Below are positions 8,591 through 17,482 of a stretch of 64,000 nt of DNA, one piece after another. Each line of letters opens with the position of its first letter. The first letter of the stretch is position 1. Location: the NCBI GenBank assembly GCA_019930625.1, contig CP082844.1, positions 6,200,001-6,264,000 of the forward strand, read 5' to 3'. The translations under genes were made by a program, and so were the position numbers. The DNA comes from Nocardia asteroides (lineage in GTDB: Bacteria; Actinomycetota; Actinomycetes; Mycobacteriales; Mycobacteriaceae). The notes beneath the pieces are model-generated. The model worked only from the letters and a program-made list of their open reading frames with translations, did not search any database and was not told where the DNA came from.

Positions 8591-9220
8591 GTGCAGACAG
8601 GTCAGGAATCAGACGACGACGGGAGCCCGCGGATCTGGGGTGGGACGACGCTCACCGAGCGCAGGGAGACGCGACGGACGGCGCTGCTGGAGGCGGCGCT
8701 CGATCTGATCGGCGAGTCGGGTGCGAGTGGCGTCACCATGCGTGCGGTGTGCCGCAAGGCCAACCTCACCGACCGCTACTTCTACGAGAGCTTCGCCGGC
8801 CGCGACGAGTTGCTGGACGTGCTCTACCGTCAGGTCGCCGACGAGTTCCTGGAGCCGATGACGGCCTTCGCCGCCACCGACGACCCGTCCCGCGATCGCG
8901 CCCTATCGGAGATCCTGGTCGACAAGGTGCTCGCCGACCCGCGCAAATCACGGCTTTTCCTGGTCGAGCCGTATTCCAGCACCGGGCTCGGGCAGACCAC
9001 CTTCGCGGTGATGCCGGTCTTCACCCGGATCATGCAGGACCATCTGTTCGGTCACATCGAGGACCCGGTCAAGCGCAGGCTGGCGGCCGTGACCATGGCC
9101 AGCGGGAACGCGGGCATGTTCTCGGCGTGGCTGAACGGCTCGCTGCGCGCCACCCGCGAGCAGATCATCGAGCACTGCGTGGCGACCCTCACCGTGTACC
9201 GCTCGCTCTACCGTTCCTGA
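8591..9220 (+). CDS. TetR family transcriptional regulator
   Basis: About 210 residues. The N-terminal HTH is clear: ERRETRRTALLEAALDLIGE followed by VTMRAVCRKANLTDRYFYES, with FAGRDELLDVLY opening helix 4. The ligand domain is generic. GTG at 8591 is chosen because the HTH starts soon after it; GTG at 8546 in frame would add 15 residues, and neither has a convincing ribosome-binding site. The gene is divergent from the condensation-domain remnant and convergent with the caspase/STAND gene, so it may once have controlled the former. Ligand unknown. Confidence 0.85.
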   Translation: MQTGQESDDDGSPRIWGGTTLTERRETRRTALLEAALDLIGESGASGVTMRAVCRKANLTDRYFYESFAGRDELLDVLYRQVADEFLEPMTAFAATDDPSRDRALSEILVDKVLADPRKSRLFLVEPYSSTGLGQTTFAVMPVFTRIMQDHLFGHIEDPVKRRLAAVTMASGNAGMFSAWLNGSLRATREQIIEHCVATLTVYRSLYRS

Positions 9221-9240
9221 CCGCACGGCCGAGGCCACCG

Positions 9241-12200
9241 TCAGTCCACGTACTGGCCCCGCCAGTACGCCAGGGTGTTCCTGGTCCGGATGGTGTGGGC
9301 GTGATTGGGGCCCAGAGCGCGCAACTCCGCGACCAGCAGGACCTCCAGCTCCGCGATGGCGCGGGCGAGGTCGCCGTGACGAGCGCGGCAGCACACGAGA
9401 TCGTGGCGGGTGTCGAAGGTGTCCGGGTGATCGGATCCGAGTACGCGCAACCGGTCGGCGAGCAGTTTCTCCAAGTCGGTGATCGCGCCCGCGAGATCGC
9501 CGCTGTCGGCGCGGTAGGAGGCCAGCCTGCCGCGGGTGAGCAGAGTGTCGGGATGGTCCGGGCCGAGTACCCGCAAGCGATCGTCGAGTAAGCGGGTGAA
9601 TTCAGTGCCCGCCCCGGCCAGGTCACCGCTACGAGCGCGAAATGCCGCGAGGTTGTTGCGCGCGCCGAGTGTGTCGGCATGGTCGGCGCCGAAGACGCGG
9701 AGATAGTCGGCCACCAGTTGTTCGAACTCGGCGCGGGCGCCGAGCAGATCGCCGCTGTCGGCACGCCAGTACGCCAGGCTGTTGCGGGTGCGCAAAGTAT
9801 CCGGGTGGTCGGCCCCCTGCACGCGGGCGCGATCGGCACGCAGCCGTTCGAATCGGGCGATGGCCCCGGCGAAATCGCCGATGTCGCCGCGATTGGACGC
9901 CAGATTATTCCTGGTCCGCAGGGTTTCGGGATGGTCGGGACCGAGCAGTCGCAACTGGTCGGTGAGTAGTCGCTCGAACTCCTCGCCCGCGCCCGAGTGA
10001 TCACCGCAGCGGGCGCGGTAACTGGCCAACCGGTCGCGGGTGTCCAAGGTGTCGGGATCGTCGGGACCGAGGACCCGCAACCGGTCTTCGAGCAGCAGCT
10101 CGAAATCGGCGACGGCGCCGACCAGGTCGCCGCTCTCGGCGAGGTGATAGGCGCGCCGCTCGCGCGTGGTGAAGGTATCGGGGTGGTCGGGCCCCAGTGT
10201 CCCGACGAAATCGGGCACCCACGCGGCCCACAGATCGCGATCGTCGGCCGACCTGCCGGTCTCCAGCTTCACCAGGAAGTCGACGGCCAAGGCGGAGGCG
10301 CCGTAGGCCAGGCAGTGGCGCACGGCCGAGCCGCGGGCGTAGTCCGCGGCCCGGTCGGTGTCGTCGGCCTGGATCGCCGCGACGAGGGCACGGTGCGCGT
10401 CCACGAGGCGCACCCCGAGACGATCGCATTCCGCGCCCAGCGCGGGCAGGAACGCGCTATGGCTCACACCGAGCGACTCGCGGACGGTGCCTGGATGGCT
10501 GCGGGTGACCAACGCGCCGAGATTCACGGCGACGTCGCGGATCCGGGCCGCACTGAGGTCGACGCCGAGCGACGACAACGCCGCGTCCAGCAACTCCAGC
10601 GGCAGCACGGGGCCGACCCCCGCCGCCACCAGCACTCCGAGCAGAGCCGCCGTCGCACTCGCGGTCTCGGGATCGACCCCGCGCAGCGCCGTCTCGACCC
10701 GCAGTGCGATGACCCGGTCCAAACCGATTCCGGAGGCGACCGCCCCGTCGGTCAACCTCGACGCGACCTCCAGCAGGATGCGCGCCACCAGCCAGCCGCC
10801 GGAGACCACCCGCGAACCGCTCGCGTCGGTCGGCGTCTCGGCCAGCAGCCGCTGGATCCAGCCGATCCAGTCGACGGGGCCGAGCGGGGCCGTCCCGCGC
10901 GCGGAGTCCACCACTGCGGCGATGTCGTCGGCAGCCGGTTCGGCGATTTCGATCCGGTGCATGTGCGCCAGCTTCGGATCGTCCTCGACACCGGTCCCTG
11001 GCCGGATGCCGACGATCACCCGCACGTGCCGCAGATCCTCGCGCTCGGTCAGATCGACGATCGCGGCCACCAGCAGCCGCCTGGTCCCCTCCTGCGGTTG
11101 GTTCAGGCCGTCGAACACCAAGGTGACCCTGCGGCCCGCGGTGGACAGGCGGGCCAGCGGGCGGCGGACCAGGATGTCGAAGATGTCGGACTCGTCTCGG
11201 GGCCGATGCGCCCGTGCCGCTCGCGCCGCCTCCCGGAAGCCGGGCAGGCGGGCGTCGAGTTGCACGGCCAGTTCGGCGGCGACCGATTCCACGGAGCTGT
11301 TGACCGTCAGGAAAACCGCGGCGGTGATGTAGTCGGGGGTGACGGCGAGTCCGTCGACCAGGCTGGGACGGATCAGCATCGCCAGCAGCGTGGACTTGCC
11401 GACACCCGCGGGCCCCAGCACGGCCCGCAGCCGGTGGCTGCCCGCGTCGACGATCGCGTCGAGCCGCTCGCGCACATCGGGCGTCAGCAGCAGACGCCGG
11501 GTCAGCTGGTCGACGAACCCGGCCGCGGAACGTCCGCTCACCGCGTCGCGATGACGCGCGGTGTTCGGCACCAGCCACAGCCCCGGGTCGACGCCCTGTG
11601 TCGTGGATACCGCGCCGGAACTGAAGGAAAGATGTTGCGGCTGTTGATGCGTGCACTGCACGGCGATCGGATCGACCAGGTCCGAGGGCAGCAGATTCTC
11701 CCCGCGCAGCGGCAGGCCGAGGCCGAAGGTGGCGAGCATGGTGCGGGTGAAGCACCCGGAATACGCCGGCCCGTCGCCTGAGGCGACCAGCAGCTCCATC
11801 CGGCCGCCCGACTGCGCCAGCAGATCGGTCCACCGGCGGGCGGCGCCCTGCACACCCTGACCCGCCTCGCAGGCGTCGACGAGCATCACCAGCCCGTCGA
11901 GGGCGGCGCGGTCGAGCCGCTCCCTGATCGCCTGGGTCAGGTGGAAAGCGTTGTGCGAGTTCGGATCGCCGGGGGAATCGTGGCCGAGCAAGTAGAAGTC
12001 CTCGGCGGTCGTGGCCACTCCGTGCCCGATGAAGCCGAGCAGCAGCGTGGCCTGCTGCTCCGATGCCGCCGCGAAGGCCGTGTCGACCGCGGCGAACATC
12101 TGCGCCGCGGTCGGATTCAGGACCGGGCCGTCGAGTTCGATCGCCGATCGCCAGCCGCCGGTCTCGGTCAGGCTCCCGTACAGGCCGTTGGCGAGTTCTT

Positions 12201-12267
12201 CGGTGAAACCCAATTCTCCCAGCGCCGCGCATTCCGACCCCACCACCAGCGCTAGCCGTCCTCCCAT
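9241..12267 (-). CDS. caspase-like/STAND NTPase/TPR protein (bacterial NLR-like)
   Basis: 1008 residues in three parts. Residues ~1-235 are a caspase-fold (peptidase C14) domain with the catalytic dyad His82 in GFIGHG and Cys133 in LVDACEAG. Residues ~245-660 are a STAND/NACHT-like NTPase with Walker A GPAGVGKS (285-292) and Walker B VTLVFDG (Asp386). Residues ~691-1008 are kinesin-light-chain-type TPRs, seven full 42-residue units plus a partial one, each opening GPDHPDTL or similar. This effector-switch-sensor order is that of NLR-type proteins; bacterial caspase- and NACHT-containing relatives act in anti-phage defence or regulated cell death. The usual reading is that the TPRs sense a trigger, the NTPase oligomerises and the protease is activated. 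No substrate gene (for example a gasdermin) is adjacent. It is transcribed divergently from the NfeD/SPFH operon. Domain calls are firm; the immune role is inference. Confidence 0.85.
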   Translation of the reverse strand: MGGRLALVVGSECAALGELGFTEELANGLYGSLTETGGWRSAIELDGPVLNPTAAQMFAAVDTAFAAASEQQATLLLGFIGHGVATTAEDFYLLGHDSPGDPNSHNAFHLTQAIRERLDRAALDGLVMLVDACEAGQGVQGAARRWTDLLAQSGGRMELLVASGDGPAYSGCFTRTMLATFGLGLPLRGENLLPSDLVDPIAVQCTHQQPQHLSFSSGAVSTTQGVDPGLWLVPNTARHRDAVSGRSAAGFVDQLTRRLLLTPDVRERLDAIVDAGSHRLRAVLGPAGVGKSTLLAMLIRPSLVDGLAVTPDYITAAVFLTVNSSVESVAAELAVQLDARLPGFREAARAARAHRPRDESDIFDILVRRPLARLSTAGRRVTLVFDGLNQPQEGTRRLLVAAIVDLTEREDLRHVRVIVGIRPGTGVEDDPKLAHMHRIEIAEPAADDIAAVVDSARGTAPLGPVDWIGWIQRLLAETPTDASGSRVVSGGWLVARILLEVASRLTDGAVASGIGLDRVIALRVETALRGVDPETASATAALLGVLVAAGVGPVLPLELLDAALSSLGVDLSAARIRDVAVNLGALVTRSHPGTVRESLGVSHSAFLPALGAECDRLGVRLVDAHRALVAAIQADDTDRAADYARGSAVRHCLAYGASALAVDFLVKLETGRSADDRDLWAAWVPDFVGTLGPDHPDTFTTRERRAYHLAESGDLVGAVADFELLLEDRLRVLGPDDPDTLDTRDRLASYRARCGDHSGAGEEFERLLTDQLRLLGPDHPETLRTRNNLASNRGDIGDFAGAIARFERLRADRARVQGADHPDTLRTRNSLAYWRADSGDLLGARAEFEQLVADYLRVFGADHADTLGARNNLAAFRARSGDLAGAGTEFTRLLDDRLRVLGPDHPDTLLTRGRLASYRADSGDLAGAITDLEKLLADRLRVLGSDHPDTFDTRHDLVCCRARHGDLARAIAELEVLLVAELRALGPNHAHTIRTRNTLAYWRGQYVD
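9244..10197 (-). repeat. 126-bp period tandem repeat encoding TPR units
   Basis: The C-terminal sensor of the caspase/STAND protein is written by seven full 126-bp units plus a ~72-bp partial unit, each encoding 42 residues. Unit starts are marked by the LG-D-HPDTL phrase at residues 691, 733, 775, 817, 859, 901, 943 and 985. Units are similar but not identical at the DNA level. Such arrays can gain or lose units by recombination, which would change the sensor surface. Confidence 0.85.
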
Positions 12268-12386
12268 GCAAGAAACATACCTGCGCCACCGCCTCCATTC
12301 CGCCCCACCGTCGGACCCGTCGATATCGAAAGGCGCTGTGCGAGACGTAGGGTGGCGATCCGAGAGGCGAAAAAGGAGATCGTGGG

Positions 12387-12620
12387 ATGACCGACCCGGT
12401 GGTGGGTTTGACGGGTAGGCTCACATCGCCGATCCGGGGCGCCGGGACGCTGGGCGAGGTCCTGGTGGCGATTCGAGGGGGCACCGAGCTGTACATCGCG
12501 CAGGCCACCGAACCGATCTCGGCCGGCGCGGCCGTGCTGGTCATCGCGGTCCATCCGGGGCGCGTCGTCGACGTCGTCCCGTGGATTCCGCTCGACCCGG
12601 ATCGGCCGCAGCAGGCTTGA
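12387..12620 (+). CDS. small NfeD-like OB-fold protein
   Basis: 77 residues with the pattern of the soluble NfeD C-terminal OB fold: an opening VVGLTGRLTSPIRGAGTLGE strand pair, then VLVAIRGGTELYIAQA and AVLVIAVHPGRVVDV. No membrane segment or protease domain is present. NfeD-type proteins are paired almost universally with SPFH/flotillin-like proteins and help organise membrane microdomains; here the SPFH gene follows after 20 bp. AAGGAG lies 8 bp before the ATG. First gene of an operon divergent from the caspase/STAND gene. Confidence 0.7.
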   Translation: MTDPVVGLTGRLTSPIRGAGTLGEVLVAIRGGTELYIAQATEPISAGAAVLVIAVHPGRVVDVVPWIPLDPDRPQQA

Positions 12621-12640
12621 ATTAGCAAGGGAGAAAAGAC

Positions 12641-13741
12641 GTGCTGGGTTACCACGTGCCGGACCCGGACGAGGCGATGCTGGTCAGTGGCGCCAAGAGC
12701 CGCGACAACGCGCCGTTCGAAGTGATCATCGGGCGTGGCGCCTGGGTGATCCCGCTGTTTCGCAAGGTGCGCTATCTGTCACTGGCGATGTTCGAGTCCG
12801 AGATCAAGGAGCGCTGCGTCACCAAGCAGGCGATCCAGCTCGACGTTCGCGCGGTGATCGCGTTCAAGGTGGCCAACGACACCCAGTCCATCGTGAACGC
12901 CGCGCAGCGGTTCCTCTCCGAGCAGGAGCGGGAGATGTCGGTGCTGACCGGGCGGATCTTCTCCGGGCACCTGCGTTCGATCGTGGGCTCGATGACGGTC
13001 GAGGAGATCATCCGGGAGCGTCAGAGACTGGCCGACGAGGTGCTGGTCGCCTCGAAAGTCGAGATGAGCAATATCGGTCTGTGGGTCGATTCGTTCCAGA
13101 TCCAGTCCATCGACGACGGCAACCTCGGCTACATCGCCGCGCTCGCCGCGCCGCACAATGCCGCCGTGCAGCGCGACGCGCAGATCGCGCAATCGCATGC
13201 CGCGCAGGCCGCGGCCCAGGCCGAGCAGGAATCCCAGCGCAGGCAGGCGGAATATCAGCGCGAGACGGCGATCCTGCGCGCGCAATACCAGCGCGATATC
13301 GACAAGGCCAACGCGGAGGCGGCGCAGGCGGGTCCGCTCGCCGAGGCGCTGGCGTTGCAGGAGGTGCTCACCGCACAGGCCGAGCAGGCGCGCAAGGAGG
13401 CCGAGTTGCGCGAGCAGCAGTTGCAGGCCGAGGTCGTGAAACCTGCTCTGGCCGAAGCGGATAGGGTGCGCATCCTGGCCGAGGCCGAAGCCGACCGCAC
13501 CCGCATCCAGGCCGCGGCGGCCGCGTCGAACAACCGGATCGCGCTGGACCAGATGTTGATCGAACAACTTCCGGAAATCGTGAAGCAGGCGTCGAACGGG
13601 TTGGCGAACGCGCATCTCACCGTCCTCAACGGGCCCGAAGGAGTGGGCGAACTGGTGAACGGAATGGTCGGTCAGGGACTGACCGTTTTCCATTCGTTGC
13701 AAAAGGCGCTTTCCTCCGACGACGGCGAAAAGGCGGGTTAA
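12641..13741 (+). CDS. SPFH (flotillin/prohibitin-like) domain protein
   Basis: 366 residues. Residues 1-~150 form an SPFH domain: an early GYHVPDPDEAMLVSGA strand, then FEVIIGRGAWVIPLFRKVRY and the QLDVRAVIAFKV core. Residues ~160-310 are a long Ala/Glu/Gln-rich coiled coil, and the ~55-residue tail is non-helical. This is the flotillin layout; such proteins form membrane-associated oligomers that scaffold lipid domains. There is no obvious N-terminal transmembrane helix, so association may be peripheral or through the NfeD-like partner. GTG start with AAGGGAG 6 bp upstream. Its stop is 2 bp from the TTG of the cold-shock gene, so the three genes are probably one transcript. Confidence 0.85.
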   Translation: MLGYHVPDPDEAMLVSGAKSRDNAPFEVIIGRGAWVIPLFRKVRYLSLAMFESEIKERCVTKQAIQLDVRAVIAFKVANDTQSIVNAAQRFLSEQEREMSVLTGRIFSGHLRSIVGSMTVEEIIRERQRLADEVLVASKVEMSNIGLWVDSFQIQSIDDGNLGYIAALAAPHNAAVQRDAQIAQSHAAQAAAQAEQESQRRQAEYQRETAILRAQYQRDIDKANAEAAQAGPLAEALALQEVLTAQAEQARKEAELREQQLQAEVVKPALAEADRVRILAEAEADRTRIQAAAAASNNRIALDQMLIEQLPEIVKQASNGLANAHLTVLNGPEGVGELVNGMVGQGLTVFHSLQKALSSDDGEKAG

Positions 13742-13743
13742 AG

Positions 13744-14175
13744 TTGCCCAGTAGCGACGGCGACGAGGAGCGGGTGTTGGTGTCCATCGGGAAATTGGTG
13801 TCGTTCGACAGCTCTCGGGGATTCGGATTCATTCGGCCGGAGGACGGTGGACCCGACGTGTTCGTCCACGTCAACGACATCGGCCTGGACGAAGACGAGT
13901 TGCGGCAGGGGCGGGTGTTCGAATTCGAGGTGACCGAGGGCGACCGCGGACCCAAGGCGGTCAACCTCAACGTGGTCGGCGCAGCCCCGGCGCCACCTGC
14001 CCGGCACAAGGGTAAGGATCGGCCGACTTCGGGACAGCTCACTGTCGCCGAGCACAAACGCCTGATCACCGAGCTGCTCCTGGACGCGAGCCCCGCGCTC
14101 ACCGCGGGCGAGATCCTCACCATCCGCGACCGGCTCACCGCCTTCGCCGACCAGCACGGCTGGCTGGAGAGCTGA
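13744..14175 (+). CDS. cold-shock-domain protein with C-terminal extension
   Basis: 143 residues from the TTG just after the SPFH stop; GTG at 13774 or 13780 would also work and the latter has GAGGAG at a better distance. Residues ~14-70 are a cold-shock domain with the RNP-like motifs GKLVSFDSSRGFGFIRPEDG and DVFVHVNDI. A basic Pro/Ala linker and a ~60-residue helical C-terminal part of no known family follow. It probably binds single-stranded nucleic acid. Co-transcription with an SPFH protein is unusual for cold-shock proteins and hints at a stress-related role for the operon. Confidence 0.75.
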   Translation: MPSSDGDEERVLVSIGKLVSFDSSRGFGFIRPEDGGPDVFVHVNDIGLDEDELRQGRVFEFEVTEGDRGPKAVNLNVVGAAPAPPARHKGKDRPTSGQLTVAEHKRLITELLLDASPALTAGEILTIRDRLTAFADQHGWLES

Positions 14176-14302
14176 CCGGCGAAGTCCACGTTCGGTGTCG
14201 GGGTGGCCGCCTACGATCGAGCCGAGGCCGCGACCACAGACCGATGAGTTCGCTCGGCGCGCGCCGTCGGTATGGGTGAGGATCGAACCCGAGGAGGATC
14301 GC

Positions 14303-15388
14303 GTGGACCTACCGGTGATGCCACCAGTACGGCCGATGCTGGCCAAATCCGCGCCCGTGGTGCCGCGCGAGCCGGGCCTGAGTTACGAGCCCAAATGGGA
14401 CGGCTTCCGCTGCGTCGTGTTCCGCGACGGCGCCGAGGTGGAACTCGGCTCCCGCAACGACCGGCCGCTGACCAGGTACTTTCCCGAGGTCGCCGAGCTG
14501 CTGAAGCAGGCGTTGCCACAGCGCTGCGTGGTGGACGGCGAGATCGTGGTGGTCACCGAGCAGGGTCTGGATTTCGACACTTTGCAGAACCGCCTGCACC
14601 CGGCCGCGTCCCGGGTCGCCAAGCTGGCCGCGGAGACACCGGCCAGTTTCGTGGCCTTCGACCTGCTCGCGCTCGGCGACGAGGATCTGACCGGCAAGCC
14701 GTTCACCGAACGCAGGCGCCTGCTGGAGACGATCCTGGACACCGCGCTCGCTCGCGTCCACCTCACCCCGATCACCCATGACCCCGACGTGGCCCAGGAC
14801 TGGTTCACCCGTTTCGAGGGCGCCGGATTCGACGGCGTGATGGTCAAGTCCGATGACCTGGCCTATCTCCAGGACAAGCGGGTCATGCTGAAGATCAAGC
14901 ACGAGCGCACGGCCGACTGCGTGGTGGCGGGCTTCCGCTGGCACAAGGACGGCGTCGGCGTCGGTTCGCTGCTGCTCGGGCTCTTCGACGACGAGGGCCA
15001 CCTGCACCACGTCGGCGTGGCCAGCAGCTTCACCGCCGCTCGGCGCAAGGAACTGGTCGAGGAGCTCGCGCCGCTGCGGAAGAACGCGCTAGAGGACCAC
15101 CCGTGGCGGCAGTGGGCCGATGCCGCGGCACAGGCGGCGGCGGAGGGCAAGATGCCCGGCGGCGTGAGCCGCTGGACCGGAGGCAAGGATCTGTCCTGGG
15201 AGGCGCTGCGGCCGGAACTGGTCGCCGAGGTCCGCTACGAGCACGTGCAGTCGGGCAGGCTGCGCCACGGCGGCAGGCTGGTGCGCTTCCGCACCGACCG
15301 GACCCCGCGATCGTGTACCTACGCGCAGCTCGACGAAGTCGCGCCCGCGGAACTGAGCACGCTGTTCGGCGAAGGCGCGGCGCGATGA
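14303..15388 (+). CDS. ligC: ATP-dependent DNA ligase, LigC type
   Basis: 361 residues, typical of actinobacterial LigC. The nucleotidyltransferase domain has the adenylated lysine Lys31 in YEPKWDGFR, motif III-like SFVAFDLLA, motif IV DGVMVKS and motif V MLKIKHERTADCVV, followed by an OB-fold domain ending in VRFRTDRTP. GTG at 14303 is chosen because GAGGAGG lies 5 bp upstream and homology starts at PVRPMLAK. The stop overlaps the start of the polymerase gene (ATGA). In mycobacteria LigC works with Prim-PolC in gap-filling base-excision repair, and the same gene pair is conserved here. Confidence 0.9.
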   Translation: MDLPVMPPVRPMLAKSAPVVPREPGLSYEPKWDGFRCVVFRDGAEVELGSRNDRPLTRYFPEVAELLKQALPQRCVVDGEIVVVTEQGLDFDTLQNRLHPAASRVAKLAAETPASFVAFDLLALGDEDLTGKPFTERRRLLETILDTALARVHLTPITHDPDVAQDWFTRFEGAGFDGVMVKSDDLAYLQDKRVMLKIKHERTADCVVAGFRWHKDGVGVGSLLLGLFDDEGHLHHVGVASSFTAARRKELVEELAPLRKNALEDHPWRQWADAAAQAAAEGKMPGGVSRWTGGKDLSWEALRPELVAEVRYEHVQSGRLRHGGRLVRFRTDRTPRSCTYAQLDEVAPAELSTLFGEGAAR

Positions 15389-16386
15389 CCGAATCCGTCG
15401 ACATCGAGACCAACGGCCGGACCGTCACGATCAGCCATCCGGACAAGGTCTATTTCACCAAGCGCGGCGAGACGAAACTCGATCTGGTGCGTTACTACCA
15501 GGCGATCGCCGAACCGTTCCTGAGTGTGGTCGGTGGGCGGCCGCTGCTGCTGGAGCGGTATCCGGACGGCGCGTCGGGCAAATCCTGGTTCCAGAAGCGG
15601 GTGCCGAAATCCGCGCCGGAGTGGCTGCGCACCGTCGAGGTGTCGACGCCGAACGGCACCACCAGTGACGCCCTCGTCGCACACGATCTCGCCCATATCC
15701 TGTGGGCGGTGAACCAGGGATGCCTGGGGTTCCACGTCTGGCCCAACCGCGCCGACAATCTGGACATCGCCGACGAGTTGCGCATCGACCTCGATCCCTC
15801 CCCCGGCATCACCTTCGCCGATCTCGTACAGGCCGCTTTCCGCACGAGGGACCTGCTCGCCGAACTCGGCATCGAATCATGGATCAAGACCTCCGGGTCA
15901 CGCGGCTTACACCTCTACTCCGCGCTGGAACCGAAGTGGGACGGTTATCAGGTGCGGGCCGCCGCGGTAGCGCTGGCCCGCGAATTGGAACGCCGCTATC
16001 CGGACGACATCACCGCGCAGTGGTGGAAAGAAGAACGCGGAAACCGGGTGTTCATCGATTTCAATCAGAACGCGCCGCACAAAACGGTTTTCGGCGCCTG
16101 GTGTGTGCGTCCGAAGGTCGGCGCGCAGGTCTCGACGCCGATCAGCTGGTCGGATCTGGATACGGTGGTGCCCGACGAGTTGACCATCGCGACCGTGCCC
16201 GCGCGCTACGCCGAAACAGGCGATCCGTGGGCCGACCGCGCGCCCCAGTCCATCGCCCCGTTATTGGAGATGTCCGACCGGGACATGGCGGCCGGGCTCA
16301 TGGACGCGCCGTGGCCGCCGCAGTACCCGAAGATGCCCAACGAGCCACCCCGGGTGCAGCCCAGCCGCGCGAAAAAGCACGAATAA
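15385..16386 (+). CDS. Prim-PolC / LigD polymerase-domain-like primase-polymerase
   Basis: 333 residues covering a stand-alone LigD-type polymerase domain. Visible are the opening HPDKVYFTKRGETKLDLV, the CLGFHVWPNRADNLD block, the metal-binding ELRIDLDPSPG (paired aspartates) and IKTSGSRGLHLY. It adds nucleotides, preferring ribonucleotides in characterised relatives, to fill short gaps before sealing. Translation is coupled to ligC through a 4-bp overlap. No Ku or nuclease domain is present, so this is the gap-repair pair rather than the NHEJ LigD. Confidence 0.9.
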   Translation: MTESVDIETNGRTVTISHPDKVYFTKRGETKLDLVRYYQAIAEPFLSVVGGRPLLLERYPDGASGKSWFQKRVPKSAPEWLRTVEVSTPNGTTSDALVAHDLAHILWAVNQGCLGFHVWPNRADNLDIADELRIDLDPSPGITFADLVQAAFRTRDLLAELGIESWIKTSGSRGLHLYSALEPKWDGYQVRAAAVALARELERRYPDDITAQWWKEERGNRVFIDFNQNAPHKTVFGAWCVRPKVGAQVSTPISWSDLDTVVPDELTIATVPARYAETGDPWADRAPQSIAPLLEMSDRDMAAGLMDAPWPPQYPKMPNEPPRVQPSRAKKHE

Positions 16387-16395
16387 CGGCGCCCG

Positions 16396-17151
16396 CTATT
16401 CGGTCCACAGCACCCACGTGCCGCCGCGGCCAATGACCTCGCACACCAAGGCTCGGCCGTCGGCGGTGCGGCCGGTCTTGGCGCCCGCGGCGTCGCATTT
16501 GGATCCGGCCTGCTGCACCGCGGTCGCCACGGTGTGCGGGCCCGACCACTGATAGCCCCCCGCGGTGGTGAGACAGATGAGGGTGCCGCCGTTGGTGGCG
16601 CTGCCGATCTTTCCGAGCTGGGCCTCGGTGCAGGGCGCGCCCTTCGTGACCGGTTCCTGACTCTCCGGCGGCGTGGTCGTCACGGCGGGGCTCGGTGCGG
16701 CGGTCGTGGTGGTCACCACCCGAGGTTCGACGGTCGTGGGTACCGAGGCAAGAGGTGTCGGCGCGATCGCGGCTGTGCGGTTGGTCAGGTCGGGCAGCCA
16801 GTTGTTCGTCAGCAGGACGAATCCGGCCACCGCGGTGATCTCGGCTACGCCGAGCAGCAGGGCGAACATCGCCATGACCCGGCCACGCGGGTGGCTGAAG
16901 GCGATGAATCCGAACACGATGGCCACGGGGAACAGCCCGAGCAGGGCCGCCACCAGCGCGACGATCGCGTACGGGTTGACGATCGGCGGAATCTCCACGC
17001 GTAGTCGTCCGGTCCTGCGGCTGCTCGGCGGCTGCTCGGGCCAGCGTTCGTCCTCGTCGTCGGGCCAGGGGCCGTCGGGCTCCGGCTCCGACCAGCGTTC
17101 TTCCGATGCCTGCGGCCAGCGATCCGTTTCACGCCGTTCTGCCCGTGTCAT
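16396..17151 (-). CDS. DUF4190-type membrane protein
   Basis: 251 residues. An acidic, Trp/Pro-rich cytoplasmic N-terminus (~70 residues with repeated RW-P patterns) precedes two transmembrane helices separated by SHPRGRVMAM, the DUF4190 signature. A Thr/Pro-rich extracytoplasmic linker and a small C-terminal domain with four cysteines follow (in APCTEA, TLICLTT, GSKCDA and ALVCEV), which could form two disulfides outside the membrane. ATG at 17151 has AAAGGA 6 bp upstream; a longer frame upstream is rejected. Function unknown; probably an envelope protein. Confidence 0.75.
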   Translation of the reverse strand: MTRAERRETDRWPQASEERWSEPEPDGPWPDDEDERWPEQPPSSRRTGRLRVEIPPIVNPYAIVALVAALLGLFPVAIVFGFIAFSHPRGRVMAMFALLLGVAEITAVAGFVLLTNNWLPDLTNRTAAIAPTPLASVPTTVEPRVVTTTTAAPSPAVTTTPPESQEPVTKGAPCTEAQLGKIGSATNGGTLICLTTAGGYQWSGPHTVATAVQQAGSKCDAAGAKTGRTADGRALVCEVIGRGGTWVLWTE

Positions 17152-17482
17152 CCAGGTCCTTTCACCAACACACCGCGCAGGAACCTCGGATTCGTCCGGA
17201 CCCGCCCCGATATACCGACCCAGAATAGGACGCGCGAGGCGAGAAGTTGATCCGAAGTATCCGATATTCGTGATCGGGCCGTGATAACGAACTCTCCGCG
17301 ACTCCGGCGAGCCCGTCAGCCGTGGTGCGTGCCGGTCCGTAAGCGCCCGGCCCGACCGCGACGCATCGGAGGTGGATCCGTTTCCGGCCAAGTGACGTCC
17401 GGCGGCCGAAACACCGGCAGTAGGCAGCAAGAGCGGGCAATTCGCTCGAGGACGCCGCACCTTGCCCGGCACCCCGCGACCA
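17152..17482. other. intergenic region, no gene seen
   Basis: About 330 bases between the 5' end of the DUF4190 gene and the 3' end of a TetR gene. It should carry the promoter of the DUF4190 gene in its first ~100 bases, where A/T content rises around 17200-17290. I see no ORF with convincing codon use, no repeat and no clear hairpin. Confidence 0.5.

Noticed and set aside
9244..10197. Regular repeats that could suggest a CRISPR-like array
   Set aside because: The 126-bp period is in frame and encodes TPR units; there are no short identical repeats separated by unique spacers and no cas genes.
13744..14175. Cold-shock gene as housekeeping CspA
   Set aside because: It is twice the usual length, has a C-terminal extension and is coupled to an SPFH gene, so it was not named cspA.
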